From: Symsagittifera roscoffensis
Lineage: Eukaryota > Xenacoelomorpha > Acoela > Convolutidae
Assembly: GCF_963678635.1 (NCBI RefSeq)
Contig: NC_087062.1
Coordinates: forward strand, 8,910,670-8,974,669
Reading direction: 5' to 3'
Length of the DNA: 64,000 nt
Translations under genes and position numbers: made by a program
In this document: one piece after another, positions 44,136 to 56,500 of the stretch
Layout: each line of letters opens with the position of its first letter
Numbering within the stretch: position 1 is the first letter of the stretch
Notes under the pieces: model-generated
Seen by the model: only the letters and a program-made list of their open reading frames with translations
Databases searched by the model: none
What the model was told of the DNA's origin: nothing

Positions 44136-44293
44136 CATTCTCAACAGGTGTTTCTAAATTATCGACGAGAATCGAATCCACGCTCATATACAAATGTAAG
44201 AAGTAAAACTATCCGAATTTAGTTTGATTCCAATTGAGTCATTTACAACTTTTCTTTCTATACATTTTTTACAGAATTCTACAGCCCAGTTTT

Positions 44294-44542
44294 CTACAGA
44301 ATACACTTGTGAAATATGAGTGCTAGGGACGTCACAGCAAGCAGATGATGACACAGACTATAGAAGTGTCTTGGTGCAGTGTTGACTAGGAATGGATAGA
44401 AGAAGTCGTAGGGGATGTCTGTTTCGATGGGGGGAATTTTCCTGACTGCCCCCTGCGTGTCTTCGGACACATCCACGAAGTTCACTATCACCTGACCATG
44501 AATGTCCATAGTTAATCCCTCCCCACTGCATTGCACGCCACA
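44294..44542 (-). CDS. TCTN: Tectonic exon 13, C terminus and membrane segment
   Basis: Seen: acceptor TTTTGTTGCAG, 249 bases including TAG. Residues 538-619. NFVDVSE leads to IPYDFFYPF (the family's D-F-F-x-P-F signature), then a basic turn and a hydrophobic stretch ([11 protein letters not shown]) ending HKCIL. This suggests a type-I membrane anchor with a very short cytoplasmic tail. Confidence 0.93.
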   Translation of the reverse strand, partial: CGVQCSGEGLTMDIHGQVIVNFVDVSEDTQGAVRKIPPIETDIPYDFFYPFLVNTAPRHFYSLCHHLLAVTSLALIFHKCIL

Positions 44543-47500
44543 CTGCAACAAAACAAACACATTTGCACCTCACATTCTGTTTAACCGCCAGAAAAAAAAT
44601 TTGCCATTTTTCATGCCCCAACTTATACGAAAAAAAGGTGCAAACCAAATGGTCCATGACAAACATTTTCGGTCCTCATATTTAACCTTGTAAAACCTCT
44701 CGTTACACCATAAAATCAATGCCTAAGCGAGTTAGGAAACCAAAAATATTTTAGAAGTTGAACAGAGACTTGCGATACATAACAAAAATCAAATTACAAT
44801 TTTGAAATACTTAAAATCAGATGAACTGGAGAATCAATCAAAAAATGCAAAATGAAAATGGCGATTACAACACAAGAAGTTGACAACCTAAAAACCCGCC
44901 AGATTTCATTGTGTTTAACATGAATAACAGACCCAAAAAAAATCACACAGAGGCAAAGCTGAATCTATCAAAATGAATGAAGGTAGTCGTTAAAAAATAT
45001 GCCCCAACAATAGAATGCAAAATCAGCATCAGAACAAAATTAACCAGTCGGTGACATTTTTTTTTTCAAAACTCAAGCTAACTTGAAGTTTTTTAAAAGC
45101 CGAAATCTATTAAGCGGAAAAAATGAGTTTTAACAAACCGAGCGGTAGAAATACAACCAACTTAAAAACTGAGGAAGGTACGATAAAAAATGTGTATCCC
45201 TTGAAACGACCCAAAATTAGGTCACTAAGCCGATAAAACTAGGCAAAATGATTGGGGCCGAATAGTTTTTAAGCGAAATTTAAAAAAATACGAAGTCAAG
45301 GCAAGTAAAATTACAAAATTGCGGGAGTAAATCAAACACTAAAAACAACCCTAGAAAACCTTAAGAAACATGCGAGCAGCAAAAAGAAAACAATTCCAAG
45401 ATGAGGCAACTATGCCGACAAAATATTAGCAGTCAAATAAATGTCTGACAATTTTATTTGAAAAATTTCCCGACCAGAACCTTTGCCATCCCAGGCGTAT
45501 CACTAGAGATGATTCCAGAAGTCCAGATGAGTCCTGTAAACAAAGGTATATACAAGAAAAAAGTCGAGTACCCGATTGCAATACCCTTGCTTATCGCCAG
45601 GGTAATAAGCTTTGTTATGAATAGACTTTTTAAAATTCGAATTTATAGATTAAAAAAACGGATTCCACCTAACGATCCAATTTCCGAAGCCTAAAATATA
45701 AAATGCGAACAAATTTAATCCGCAACCATAAATAGATTCGTTTTTTGCGTTTGAATAAATTTTGTGCTTAATAGCCTGTAAAATTGAAATCAACCAAGTC
45801 GAAAAAAAATCATCAAAGAAAAAAACTTAGCAATAGTAAGAACATAAAAACCATCAAACCAAGAAATAGCAAAAGTTGTCCAAAATCGTATTTAGAGTTT
45901 TCTTAAAGAGATGAATAGTAAAAAAATCGAGAGTATGATGTGGTTATGGTAACTGACGTTGAAGGAGTAGTCAGCACTATAGGTCTCTCGCCTTGCGCCC
46001 ACTATCTTCGCCTGAGGAGACTTCAGCTGGCCCACATTGGCGAAGAAAATGATGAGTTTGTATGTCGTCGCCAATCTACATCCTCCGCTCACAAACTGCA
46101 ATAATCACAACTGGCCTAGTTATAATTACAGCCACTACACATGAACATCTCAAGGCGCCCGGAAGGAACACTCCCCCCCCCCCCCTAAATCCGCTACTGT
46201 TCTTCTTAGTTCGAAAATTGTTTTTAACCTCCCCCTTTGTACTATTTTTTGATATCCATTCTTGGATGATATCCATTCCACCTTAATATTTTCTTAAGGC
46301 GCCAATCTATAATGATTTTGAGGGGGGAGCGCGCGCTGAAAAAAAACGCAATTTATTGGTCGAAATTTTCCAAAAACTGCCTAAAAACGCTTTTTTTTTC
46401 AAAAATTTGCCAGCGACGCAGAAAATTTGGTCAAATTAGGACAATTTTAGAGGTTTGAGAGAGCTCAGAAAATCAATTTGGTCGACCTAAAAAAAGGTCG
46501 ACAAAACTTTCAATTTTTTTTTTTGAAAATCGCCCCCTCCCTCGAGAAATTCCTAGATCCGCGCCTGAAGTCGAACAAATACACCCATCTTAAATCCATT
46601 TCAAACCCAAGAAAGCAATCTGATTGACTCTTTCACATATCCAATGCAATTCGGGAAAAAACAACTATTCTTCAAAACACCAGCTACCTATAAAGCATGC
46701 GCTGCAAAAGGATACTAAAATTCAGCACTTTGCTGAGCAAGCACCAATTTATGCGATCTTGATTGAAAAAAGAGTAACTCGTATTATTTAAAAAAAGCCA
46801 GCGTTTGCTAGTAAAAACTAGCGTATTAAAGTGTCTCATACCGAGCCGGTCTCCGCGGTTGTTGTGGGCTTGATGGATACCCAGTCGCCGGGTAAACTGC
46901 TGTCAGTGTTTCCGAACTGAGCCAACACCACTTCGTCCGAGAGAGTCCACAGTCCTTGGGTGAGTTGGTCCTGGATTGCTTCGCACGCAGCCTGACTCTC
47001 ACTCAAGTTCGCTCGACTCACTCTGACAAACAAACGGAGCTATGGAATAGGAAGTATTTTTGTCACGCAAAATCAACTACCCCAAAGATCACTCTTAGGA
47101 CAACCAGTGCCACACCATAATCAACCTTTCAGGCGTTATTATGATTCCAAAGAGCTCCTATAGTTCTCGGCGTCGAGAAACTGTTGTCTTGCGCCTTAAA
47201 TGCTTTCTTTTGTTTGCGAAATTTTAATTAAAAAGGTCTTCAAATTCAAGTGTTCTAACGTTACGTGGCACCCAGAAACCGTGTTGTATCCGAATCGCAC
47301 ATCCACAGTAGACGTGCCCACCCCACATTGAGCAGCAGGTGACGTAATAGACAGGTAGGGATCTTGTTCATTCACCACCACACTCGTCTCAGTCTCATCT
47401 GTCACTGGGTCAGTGGTCACTACCACAACTCCCTTTCTGATCTCAAGTCCACGCTGGAATCCCGGGTTCCCACTCCGTTTAGTTCCAGTCTCATTCAGCG

Positions 47501-50500
47501 CCTATACATCAAACATTCCAAAATCAAACAATTCATATAAAAAATCACTTTCAAATTGTTTGCAACATATTATTCTCGGTCAACGTTTCTGAATCAATCT
47601 ATACGACAGATCACACAAAATAATCCTAATTTTTATACGCACTATACTACAACTCAGTTTTTTAATATGCGTAATACGAAAAATTTTACCGAATCAGATT
47701 CGATGCTCGTTATCTTTGATATAAATTAATTGCTTTCAACTTCTCTCTTATCCATACAAACATTTGTGTAAAAACGGCTAAAGGAACAAACTAATATTAA
47801 ACATTTGAGCTGACTGTGTTATTCAATATTTTTTGTAATTGAAAATTTGAGACATCTTTAGTTCTTCTCGTGGCTTAAATTGATTCGCAAAATGTGGCTT
47901 CTCGTTGCAAGCTATTCAAAAGATTAAATGATGAAATATTTTAACCTATTTTGATACAAGAATTGAGTAATTAAAAGTCAACTACTTAAATGCGCTGGAC
48001 ATATATCTCGCCAAGTTCAAGCTTCTTCGTCGTAGTCGGTTTCAATGTTCAAGCACGACCTATCTCGCCGAGTTTAAATTATCTACTAAGTTTTGGATAT
48101 TACTGAACAAGTTACGCAGAATTATTCTGGTTGTATTAAGTAAGCATGTATCAAAAGCAAGTTTAAGGGAGTAGCACATTAAGTATTTGCCCATCTCTTT
48201 TTAAATGATGATTCTTTGAAAAATTAGTTTAAAAGATTATTCTAAAGATAATAATTTGACCATTTTCAGGAACTATCAATTTTCTGTTTAATTTGCCTTG
48301 ATGGCTCGATGGTTTCCAAAGAGATGGCTCGATGACTCCCAAAGCTTTCGACCATAAAAGTTATACGCCTGTTAGGCAGGTATGCGAGTGGAGTCTCAGG
48401 CATCACTCTTTCTGATCATTTAAATATAATTCAGTAAACCGAAAGAAAATTTGCTTCATTTGATCTAACCTACTTGATAATTCAATTCACATCGAGGCAA
48501 AAAACTGAATGACTCTGAGGCTTCTTCTAGATTGCGTGACCCAGCGCATTTACTGGGATCCTTCTATCGCACATTTAATTCCTATTCCGCGTAGCAAGAA
48601 CAGAAAATACACACCGACACTGGGTGCTAATTTAGGAATAACTACAATGCGCTGGAACATATTGAAAACTTGATGTTGAAATTTATCTTGCTTCGCCCTG
48701 GGCTTCCCTACATTCCCCAATTTCTCCGCTGCACTACCATGCTTTGCGTTGCTCTGTCCTAAGCTACCTTGCATTGCCCATTATTGCCTTGTGCTGCCGT
48801 TTGCCTTGCGTTGCCTTGTTACCGCTGCCTTAAGGTGAGCTGCGCGTCTCTGCCTTGCTTCGCGTTACTTGACATGTTCCTTGCACTGCCCTGCCTTGCT
48901 TAATCTATTGCTGCCATGCGCTGCCTTTATGCGCTAGCGTGCATTACACTGCCTTTCCTGCTCTGACTTGCCTTGCGCTTCCCTGCTTTGCTCTGCCCTA
49001 CCTTGCAGCGATTGCCTGCCCTGCCTTGCTTTGCTCTGCCCTGCCATGCTCCTCCTTCGGTGCCTTGATCTACCTGTCATTGTCTTCCGCTGCCTGCCTT
49101 TTTTCGCGTTGCACTGTACTGCGTTTCACTACCGTGAATTGCCTTGCCCTGCTCTGCCTTACCTTGCACGGCCTTGCCTTGCTTCGCGCTGCCCTGCCGT
49201 ACTCCTCCTTGCCTAGCCCTACCCCTTCTCTGATCTGCCGCCTCCGTCTTTTCTCTGATCTGCCTTTCTTTGCGCTGCCCTGCTTTGCGCTTCCCTTTCT
49301 TGTTTTCCGCCTCTTTTGCGCCGCCCTGCCATGCTCCAACCTTGCCCCTTATCGGCTAATCTTGCCCCTTCTTCCGCTGTCCTGCGCTGCCTCGCTTTCA
49401 AATTAGCTGCCTAGCCTTGGGCTACCATGACGTCTACTTCCATGCCTTACCTTGCGCTACCTTGCCCCTCCTTGCCTTGCGCTGCCCTGCCTTCAGCTGC
49501 CTTTATTGCCTATCCCCTTGCCTTACGATGCTTTGACCTCTCCTTGCCTTGCGCTCAAAACTTCAAGACAATCTGTCTAGACATTTGCACTTGACCTTTC
49601 TAAGCTCGCTTCATCTTACAATTTAAACGCTATGATTTCTTAAACGCTACGAGTGGCGAGGTTTTAAACATGGCGCCCATAGCAACTCAGAACGACTTGC
49701 AAATAAATATTTTATTCGCACTATACGACAACTCATATTTTTCACAAGACACCCACTTATACACAGATTCTTGCCTTCTTTTACATAAAGGCGGAGCTGC
49801 GCAAACACTACTAAGAACAAAAAAGTAGCTCTGTGAAGTGCAATAAGAAAAGTAGAAATAAGGCTCGAATAAGTAAAAAACAATCGGCTGCGTTTCGATC
49901 CTGCGACCTAGAGATTATTAGTATGATGAACAGAGCACTCAGCCACAGAAGCTTAATTAATGAACAGCACTAGCCACTAATAAAGCGAGAACAGGTGCTA
50001 TGAAATTTTTAATGCTACAGTAAAATTTCCAAATAAGTGAACACTTTTAATGAACACTTATATTTGCGAGTAAGGCGGTAAAAAAGAAGGTTAGAACTAA
50101 TACACTACGCTCACACTAGCCACCACTGTAATAAAGAATAAAGACTGCCATAAAGAATTCAGACTTTTTCCTTGAAATTTTTTTTAAGAAACCACTACCT
50201 ATGAAAGTGTCTGAACTACGTTTATTGGAATTAAAAATTACCTACAATGGAATTAAAAAGATATCCAAAAAAGAGATCTACTAAGATCTGGTAGGAAATT
50301 CAGTTTGAGGAAAGCATGAGAAAAACCACAATTACCAGTGATGAACCAGCATTGGAACAAAAATGATGTAGATTTAACTACGCCGACAATACTTGGGACG
50401 ACGCCCGTTGCCCGAAGAAATTGTTGCCAAAAACTGTTAACTACAAGCCAATTTTGAAAATTCAGTTTCAATCCCCGAAGAAAGGACAGGTATGAGAAAC

Positions 50501-53500
50501 TTTTTCCGTTCATCAAGCGACTCAATATGATGCAACTGAGCCAAAAAAAGACCTTTATTTGAAATGCTATCATGCTGAAAATAAGTATGTTGGCCAGGTC
50601 TTTTGGGACCAGGAGGCCTCAAAGGAGAGATCTGTGGACAAAGTTATAACGAGGGAGAAGTCTATTACACGGAGACATGGCAATACGGTTGCTTATCGCA
50701 CAGGCAAAAAAAATCGAGATACTTCCTTCTATAATTTCTGCCGAGTACTTTAAGTAATTGGAATAAAAGCAATCCAATCTGAAAAAAAAAACTCGAACGT
50801 CTTTTAAAGTATTCCTCTCGGTGGTAAAAATTACTTCTATACATATCGCGCACTGAAAAGACGAAGAATGCTTAAGGAACAAACATTTAGGAAGAGGACT
50901 TCAATATTGCGAGAGAGAGTGAGCGGTTGGGAGGTGACAGCAGCAGGGTCCAATGACAGTGTTTGTAGAGTGACGTCAACAGCTACTTGACCAATCACAC
51001 TTCCGCTGTAGACTACCTTGTATGTCACCTGAACACACATTCCAAATGGAGTGAGTAGTTAACACAACACAAAACAACACAACTCATAACAATTTTCACG
51101 GGTATTTTCTATTATACGGCCCAAAATTATAAGACTGTTAATTGAGCTTCTGTTTTCATTGAAATCCAAGATTTATTTTAGCTGATATGAATTTCAACCA
51201 ATCAGATTCGAGCATTATGATCAAACTTTTAAAGAAGAAAAATGATCAGTTTTTGGGCCGTACACTAGAAAAGACCCTATTTGACTATTTCGTATCTTTT
51301 CTATTTTCTTTAGTCGTACACAACAGCATTACTCGCCTCAGTCTCAAATCTACTACTAATCATCCCAATTAACAAGAGTTGTAAAAGGGGACTGACGTCT
51401 TTGACTATGTTACTGCAGGTGTCTGTGGCGTCATCGAAGAGGGTGTCGAGATAGAGAGAGATGTTGCCAGTCACACTGTTCAAAGCCTCATCACATTCTA
51501 ACAGACAAAAAAATGAAATGATAGTAACTAGATTTCTGGTCTAAGTGTGCTAGAGGGGACCCGGTAAAATCCGCGTCTAGGACAACAAGCCGACGGGACT
51601 TAAGGCCGAAATTTAAACTTTACAACCACCTCAAATCACTACTTTTTCATCTGTAAAACAATTCGGCTTCAAGTCCCGTCGGCTTGATGTCCGGCACCCG
51701 TAAAATCCAAGTGTGAGAGAGGGATGCCAAATCAGACTAACTTCAGCAAATACCGCAATTAACTAACTCAAAATGAGTCGTTCCGTCGTTTAAAAACTTT
51801 TTCTCAAACGAAGCTAACCTGCCTCATTCGCGCAAACTTATTCAATACTTTGAGTGACATCATCAAAGCACGAAATCGAACAATTTTGACGCACTCATTT
51901 TACATTAAGGACCCAGTTAGTTTCTTTGGACCCCTCTATCACACTTGTAATTCTCAATGGACATGAAGCAGCAGATTATTCTTAAGCACAAGTATATGTT
52001 GCGAGCGGGGGGACTGCAGATTTCTCAGAATTTTAAAACACAACCAGGCAACAATGTAACTTTCAGCTGTACCATCTAAGCATAGAAAAAAGTGTAGTTG
52101 TAGAAGTGTGTGTGGAGTAAACACTATACCTGAATCAGGCGTGATTCTGATGCATCTCACGAAGACACTTGTGAGGTTGGAACTAGAGTCGTACACAGAC
52201 GAGATTGTGGCCGAATCGTTTCTGCAAAAAAACGAGAGAGAAATTACACCAAACTAAATAATAACTATCACTTGAACAGAACCAAGAAGGGAACTTAACT
52301 TACAGGTCAACTTGTGAGAAGAACTGGGTGTCCTAAAGAGAAAGTATATACTTCATTAATTAATTTCTAGGCCTTCTATTTAAAGCGTATTGTTGCATTT
52401 GTTGTGTACACTGACTGAAACTTTTCCTTCTTCTCACCTGAACGACTTTGAAGCCCGTGATGAAGTTGTTGAGACGCCACCCACTGTCTGGATTGGAACA
52501 CGTGGTCTCCAATTCACTCTCGGCAACAATCACCTCACACTCCTTACTCCACTCAGTCAAATACTCTAAAATATTAGAGAAAAACAACTACAACCATGTC
52601 CAAAAACTATTTTTTCATAAGCATAATCGCGAAGACATTTGCTCATGGAGACAGACATGTTTATTTCAAAACTGCAGAAATCAACCTAACATCAAATGAA
52701 CTTTGGAAAAACTGGAACCACAACTCTTTTTGGTGCTAACCTAAATTCGGTTTTATGATTATTACTGTTATAATTATAAGTGCCATCGAACATCATAGAA
52801 CACCGACCAAAAGCAATCATATTTCTCTAACTATTTGCTATCAACACATCCCATCCAGAGTTCTCATCAGATTCATTTTCCGCATTTTTCTTAGGCCATC
52901 GCCGACTTTACAAATGAAAACAAAACGTTTTACACAACTCAAATATGGTTTCAAAAATTTCTCTTTAGGGTTTATATAATATGGTTTTAAAAAATGCTTA
53001 ATAGCATGTCGACTCGATCGTATCTAGAAAACAGGTTAAATCTAAGATTTGTCAGTATGTTGTTGTAAGATAAATTTAAAGAAGTCATGAAAGGGAATAT
53101 TTCATGAAGAACAATTTACTCCTGAAAACTTTAATACAAATTAATACAATTCTGCGTCTAGAAATTGATGTGATGAAGTTATTATTCAGATCGATTTGTA
53201 TTGACGAGCCGGATACGTGTTATCTTAGGTCAGCCCTTTGTTAAAAGGAGGACAAAGTTTAGTTGATCCAATTTTCTCATATTGGGCAAATCTAATCAAT
53301 TTTTTCAATCAGGATTGCTCTGAAATGAGCTGGCTCATTTTCTGTTATTCTTTTTTCTATAATATGCATGAAGGATCTCTATAATTCTTTCGTATACAAG
53401 GGCTGACCTAAGATAAAACGTATCCGGCTCGTCAATACAAATCGATCTGAATAATAACTTCATCACATCAATTTCTAGAAGCAGAATTGTATTAATTTGT

Positions 53501-56500
53501 ATTAAAGTTTTCAGGAGTAAATTGTTCTTCATGAAATTATTTCCTTTGCTAAAAGGAAAGCAAACTCCACTATCGAACAGCAAAACGTGATCGACTTCTT
53601 GTTTCGAAAGTGGAGTTTAATTTTCAGATTTCCCAGCGAATAGAAAATCTTGTTCCAGTTTTCCCAGCGTATCGACTCTTGTTTCGAAAGTGGAGTTTAA
53701 TTTTCAGATTTCCCAGCGAAAAGAAAATTTTGATATTGATCCAGTTCTCTCAAATTGGGCCAATTTAATAGATTTTTTCAATCAGGATTGCTCTTTTTTC
53801 TATAATATGCATGAAGGATCTCATAAATTCTTTGATCCAGTGCAAGCGTACACGCGCTGTTTGAAAACTACAGAAATCAACCTAACCTCTAGTGAACTTT
53901 GGAAAAACTGGAACTCGGGAACCACAATTGCATTTGGTGCTAACCTAAATTCGGTTTTATTATGATTATTACTGTTATTATTATAAGTGCCATCGAATAT
54001 CCTAGAACACCGACCAAAAGCAATCATATTTCTCTAACTATAATAACTACTGAATAATAACTTCATCGCATCAGTTTGGCCCAATTTGAGAAAACTGGAT
54101 CAAATAAAACTGCAGAAAACTGCAGTGTACACTTTCATTACGCGTGTGCGCTTGCACTAGATCAAAGAATTTTAGAGATCCTTCATGCATATTATAGAAA
54201 AAAGAATATCAGAAAATGAGCCAGCTCATTTCAGAGCAATCCTGATTGAAAAAATCAATTAAATTGGCCCAATTTGAGAAAACTGGATCAATAGTAAAAT
54301 TTTCTATTCGCTGGGAAATCTGAAAATTAAACTCCATTTTCGAAACAAGAAGTCGATCACTTTTTGCTGTTCGATAGTGGAGTTTGCCTTCCTTTTAGCA
54401 AAGGAAATACACTGATTTTAAAAAGAAATCAAAAGTCAAACCGCGAAAAAATAAATTGAGACTGAACAAATCAAGACTTTTCCTAGAAAAACAAAAAAAT
54501 CATCGCAACCCATATAAGAGTCTGAACTACGTTCACGGACTCCTAATCATTGCCAAAACACACGTTGGACACTTTGAACGGAGTTGCTCTGATTGCAGCC
54601 CTTCATGTAAAAAAAAATAACTTCAAAAACTGTAGGATCCTTCAATTTTGATCTGAAAAGTAGACGCTGCAGTAAATCTAGTGCTTTTGTTCAATTCTAG
54701 AGGAATATAGCTTGGATCAGATGGTTACAGAGAGAACTCATGAACAGATATTATCAATCGATTAACTTCAACAAATCCCGAATTTTGTTCTGCTGTTGAT
54801 ACAGAGCCTGTAGGTTCCTCTGATCAGCATTCGTTATCTATCGCTTATGATTGTCAATGTATACCCAAGGAGAATGATAGGAAGAGCACTGACTAGAAAA
54901 ACTTCGTCAATAATCTTGATCAAAAATTAGTTTCAAATCAGAACATCAGTGATGCGAACAAAATAACAAACTTTCATTGAAAACCTACAACTACTTAAAA
55001 ACAAATTATATTCCCATAAAAACTAAGGGTGTCAAAAACAGAATAATAAATTAAGCGATAAAAAGTTTCCGATGCTGCTAAACCAATCATATCTTATCTG
55101 CAAAACAGATTATAATAATTGACACTTGCGAACCCAGTAAGTCCCTGTAAGATTTTCTGAACAAGTTTACGCTGATGAAACTACTTTAAAATGTGAGCCC
55201 TCTGGTCTGAATGGATGCAAAACAAAAGTTTTGGTTTTTTTGTGCTTCTTGAATCAAAAGTCAAGTTATCGATTTAAAAAAAAACAGAACCTAGAAATTT
55301 GAACAGTCAGTATGCTTATTAAAGAGCCAATTGTGAAATTACGAATGCGATTGCTGGGCTTCCTCATTGAACGATCTATGTTAATAAGAAAACAATGTGA
55401 ATCCGTTTGCCGCTCCTGTTATTATAGCCATCGAAAACTTTACTGTATTCGTTGTATCTAGATTTTGGAAAGAAAAAAGGCTAGAAACAATGCTAGTGTT
55501 GAGTCATTTGGACTATTGTAACTGCTTTCATCAAGTTGAGCAGATGATTTACAGAAAAAGTTTCTAGAAAATTCAAAATGTACCTGCCGATAGTCTTTTT
55601 CAAGGCTTTATCTAATTTACATAAATGTCTCTTCAGTCCACAGTTTAATTCATTATTTTTCAGTGATTACAATTTCCTACAAAAAAGGTCATCCTTCTTT
55701 AGTCAAAAAACCAAAACAATTAGAAAAACTATTAATAAATAGTGTTTTAGCAAAACTATTATTTAGACTCACCAGAGCAAATCACATGAACCGTTTGCCC
55801 TCTGATATTACATTATCAAATGAGATAGAACTTCGCATACGTCTGTTCGAGATTGATATAATGAGCGCATCTGGAAAATCGGAAGTCCGCAAGCTCAATG
55901 AAACCTTACAATTAAAACATTTTCAAATTGAAATGTGGTTTTTCCGAAAAGGCGCATCATAAAAAACAACAGTGATGACAGAGTTAAATGAACATTGCTA
56001 GGGCGTCATCGGTAAACTGATTTCTGAACCAAAACCGGCATCAATGTCTTGTTCGGTTGGAACTCTCGCGACCCTCTGTTTCGATGAAGCTTTCAACAAT
56101 CTCAACAACCGAACCGTCTTTATCCTGGGTGGCACCAACAACTTAATCGACCGAGCAGGCAAGTTTGAGTAGTAGTGGGAATGAAAAGGCTGTTTTTAAG
56201 CTCATGGCTGAAACTTTAAAATTTTATAGCACTCCTCATTCGTGGCTTCAAAATTTCCCTAATTAGGAAGGTCAACAATTGCTCAAGCAATCTGACAGGA
56301 TGGCGTAGGATCCTATGATTCAAAACAGTAAAGTTAGCAAAGGATTTCTTCTACGCTATCAGAAAGATTGAAAATCCTAGGAACACCTATTTAATTCTGT
56401 TCCATTTACAGAGCGAATGATTGGCAACTAAAATGAAACAGACTATTTTTGGTAGGAGCGAACTACAAAAAAACCTTTGCACTCAGTTGTGAAGCGGAGC

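Larger units (their letters stand above)
38423..44293. other. Intergenic region between the channel and tectonic genes
   Basis: Seen: both genes are on the minus strand, so this region holds the channel's putative promoter (right of 38422) and the tectonic 3' flank. No exon is supported. Repeats: a SINE head at 40425-40512, a GCGAAGC-family copy from about 41081 joined to a satellite-like half-unit (41160-41430), and a related stretch at 42900-43200 ending near GTCTTCACTGCGTTCATTAC. No TATA-like box could be tied to a start site. Confidence 0.5.

Noticed and set aside
44358-44666. Second minus-strand frame of 102 codons over the last tectonic exon
   Set aside because: Out of frame with the conserved DFFYPF frame; a shadow.
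48939-49406. 155-codon open frame on the plus strand, rich in Leu, Ala, Pro and Cys
   Set aside because: It is produced entirely by the CTTGC/CTGCC word tract; other frames and the opposite strand are open for the same reason.
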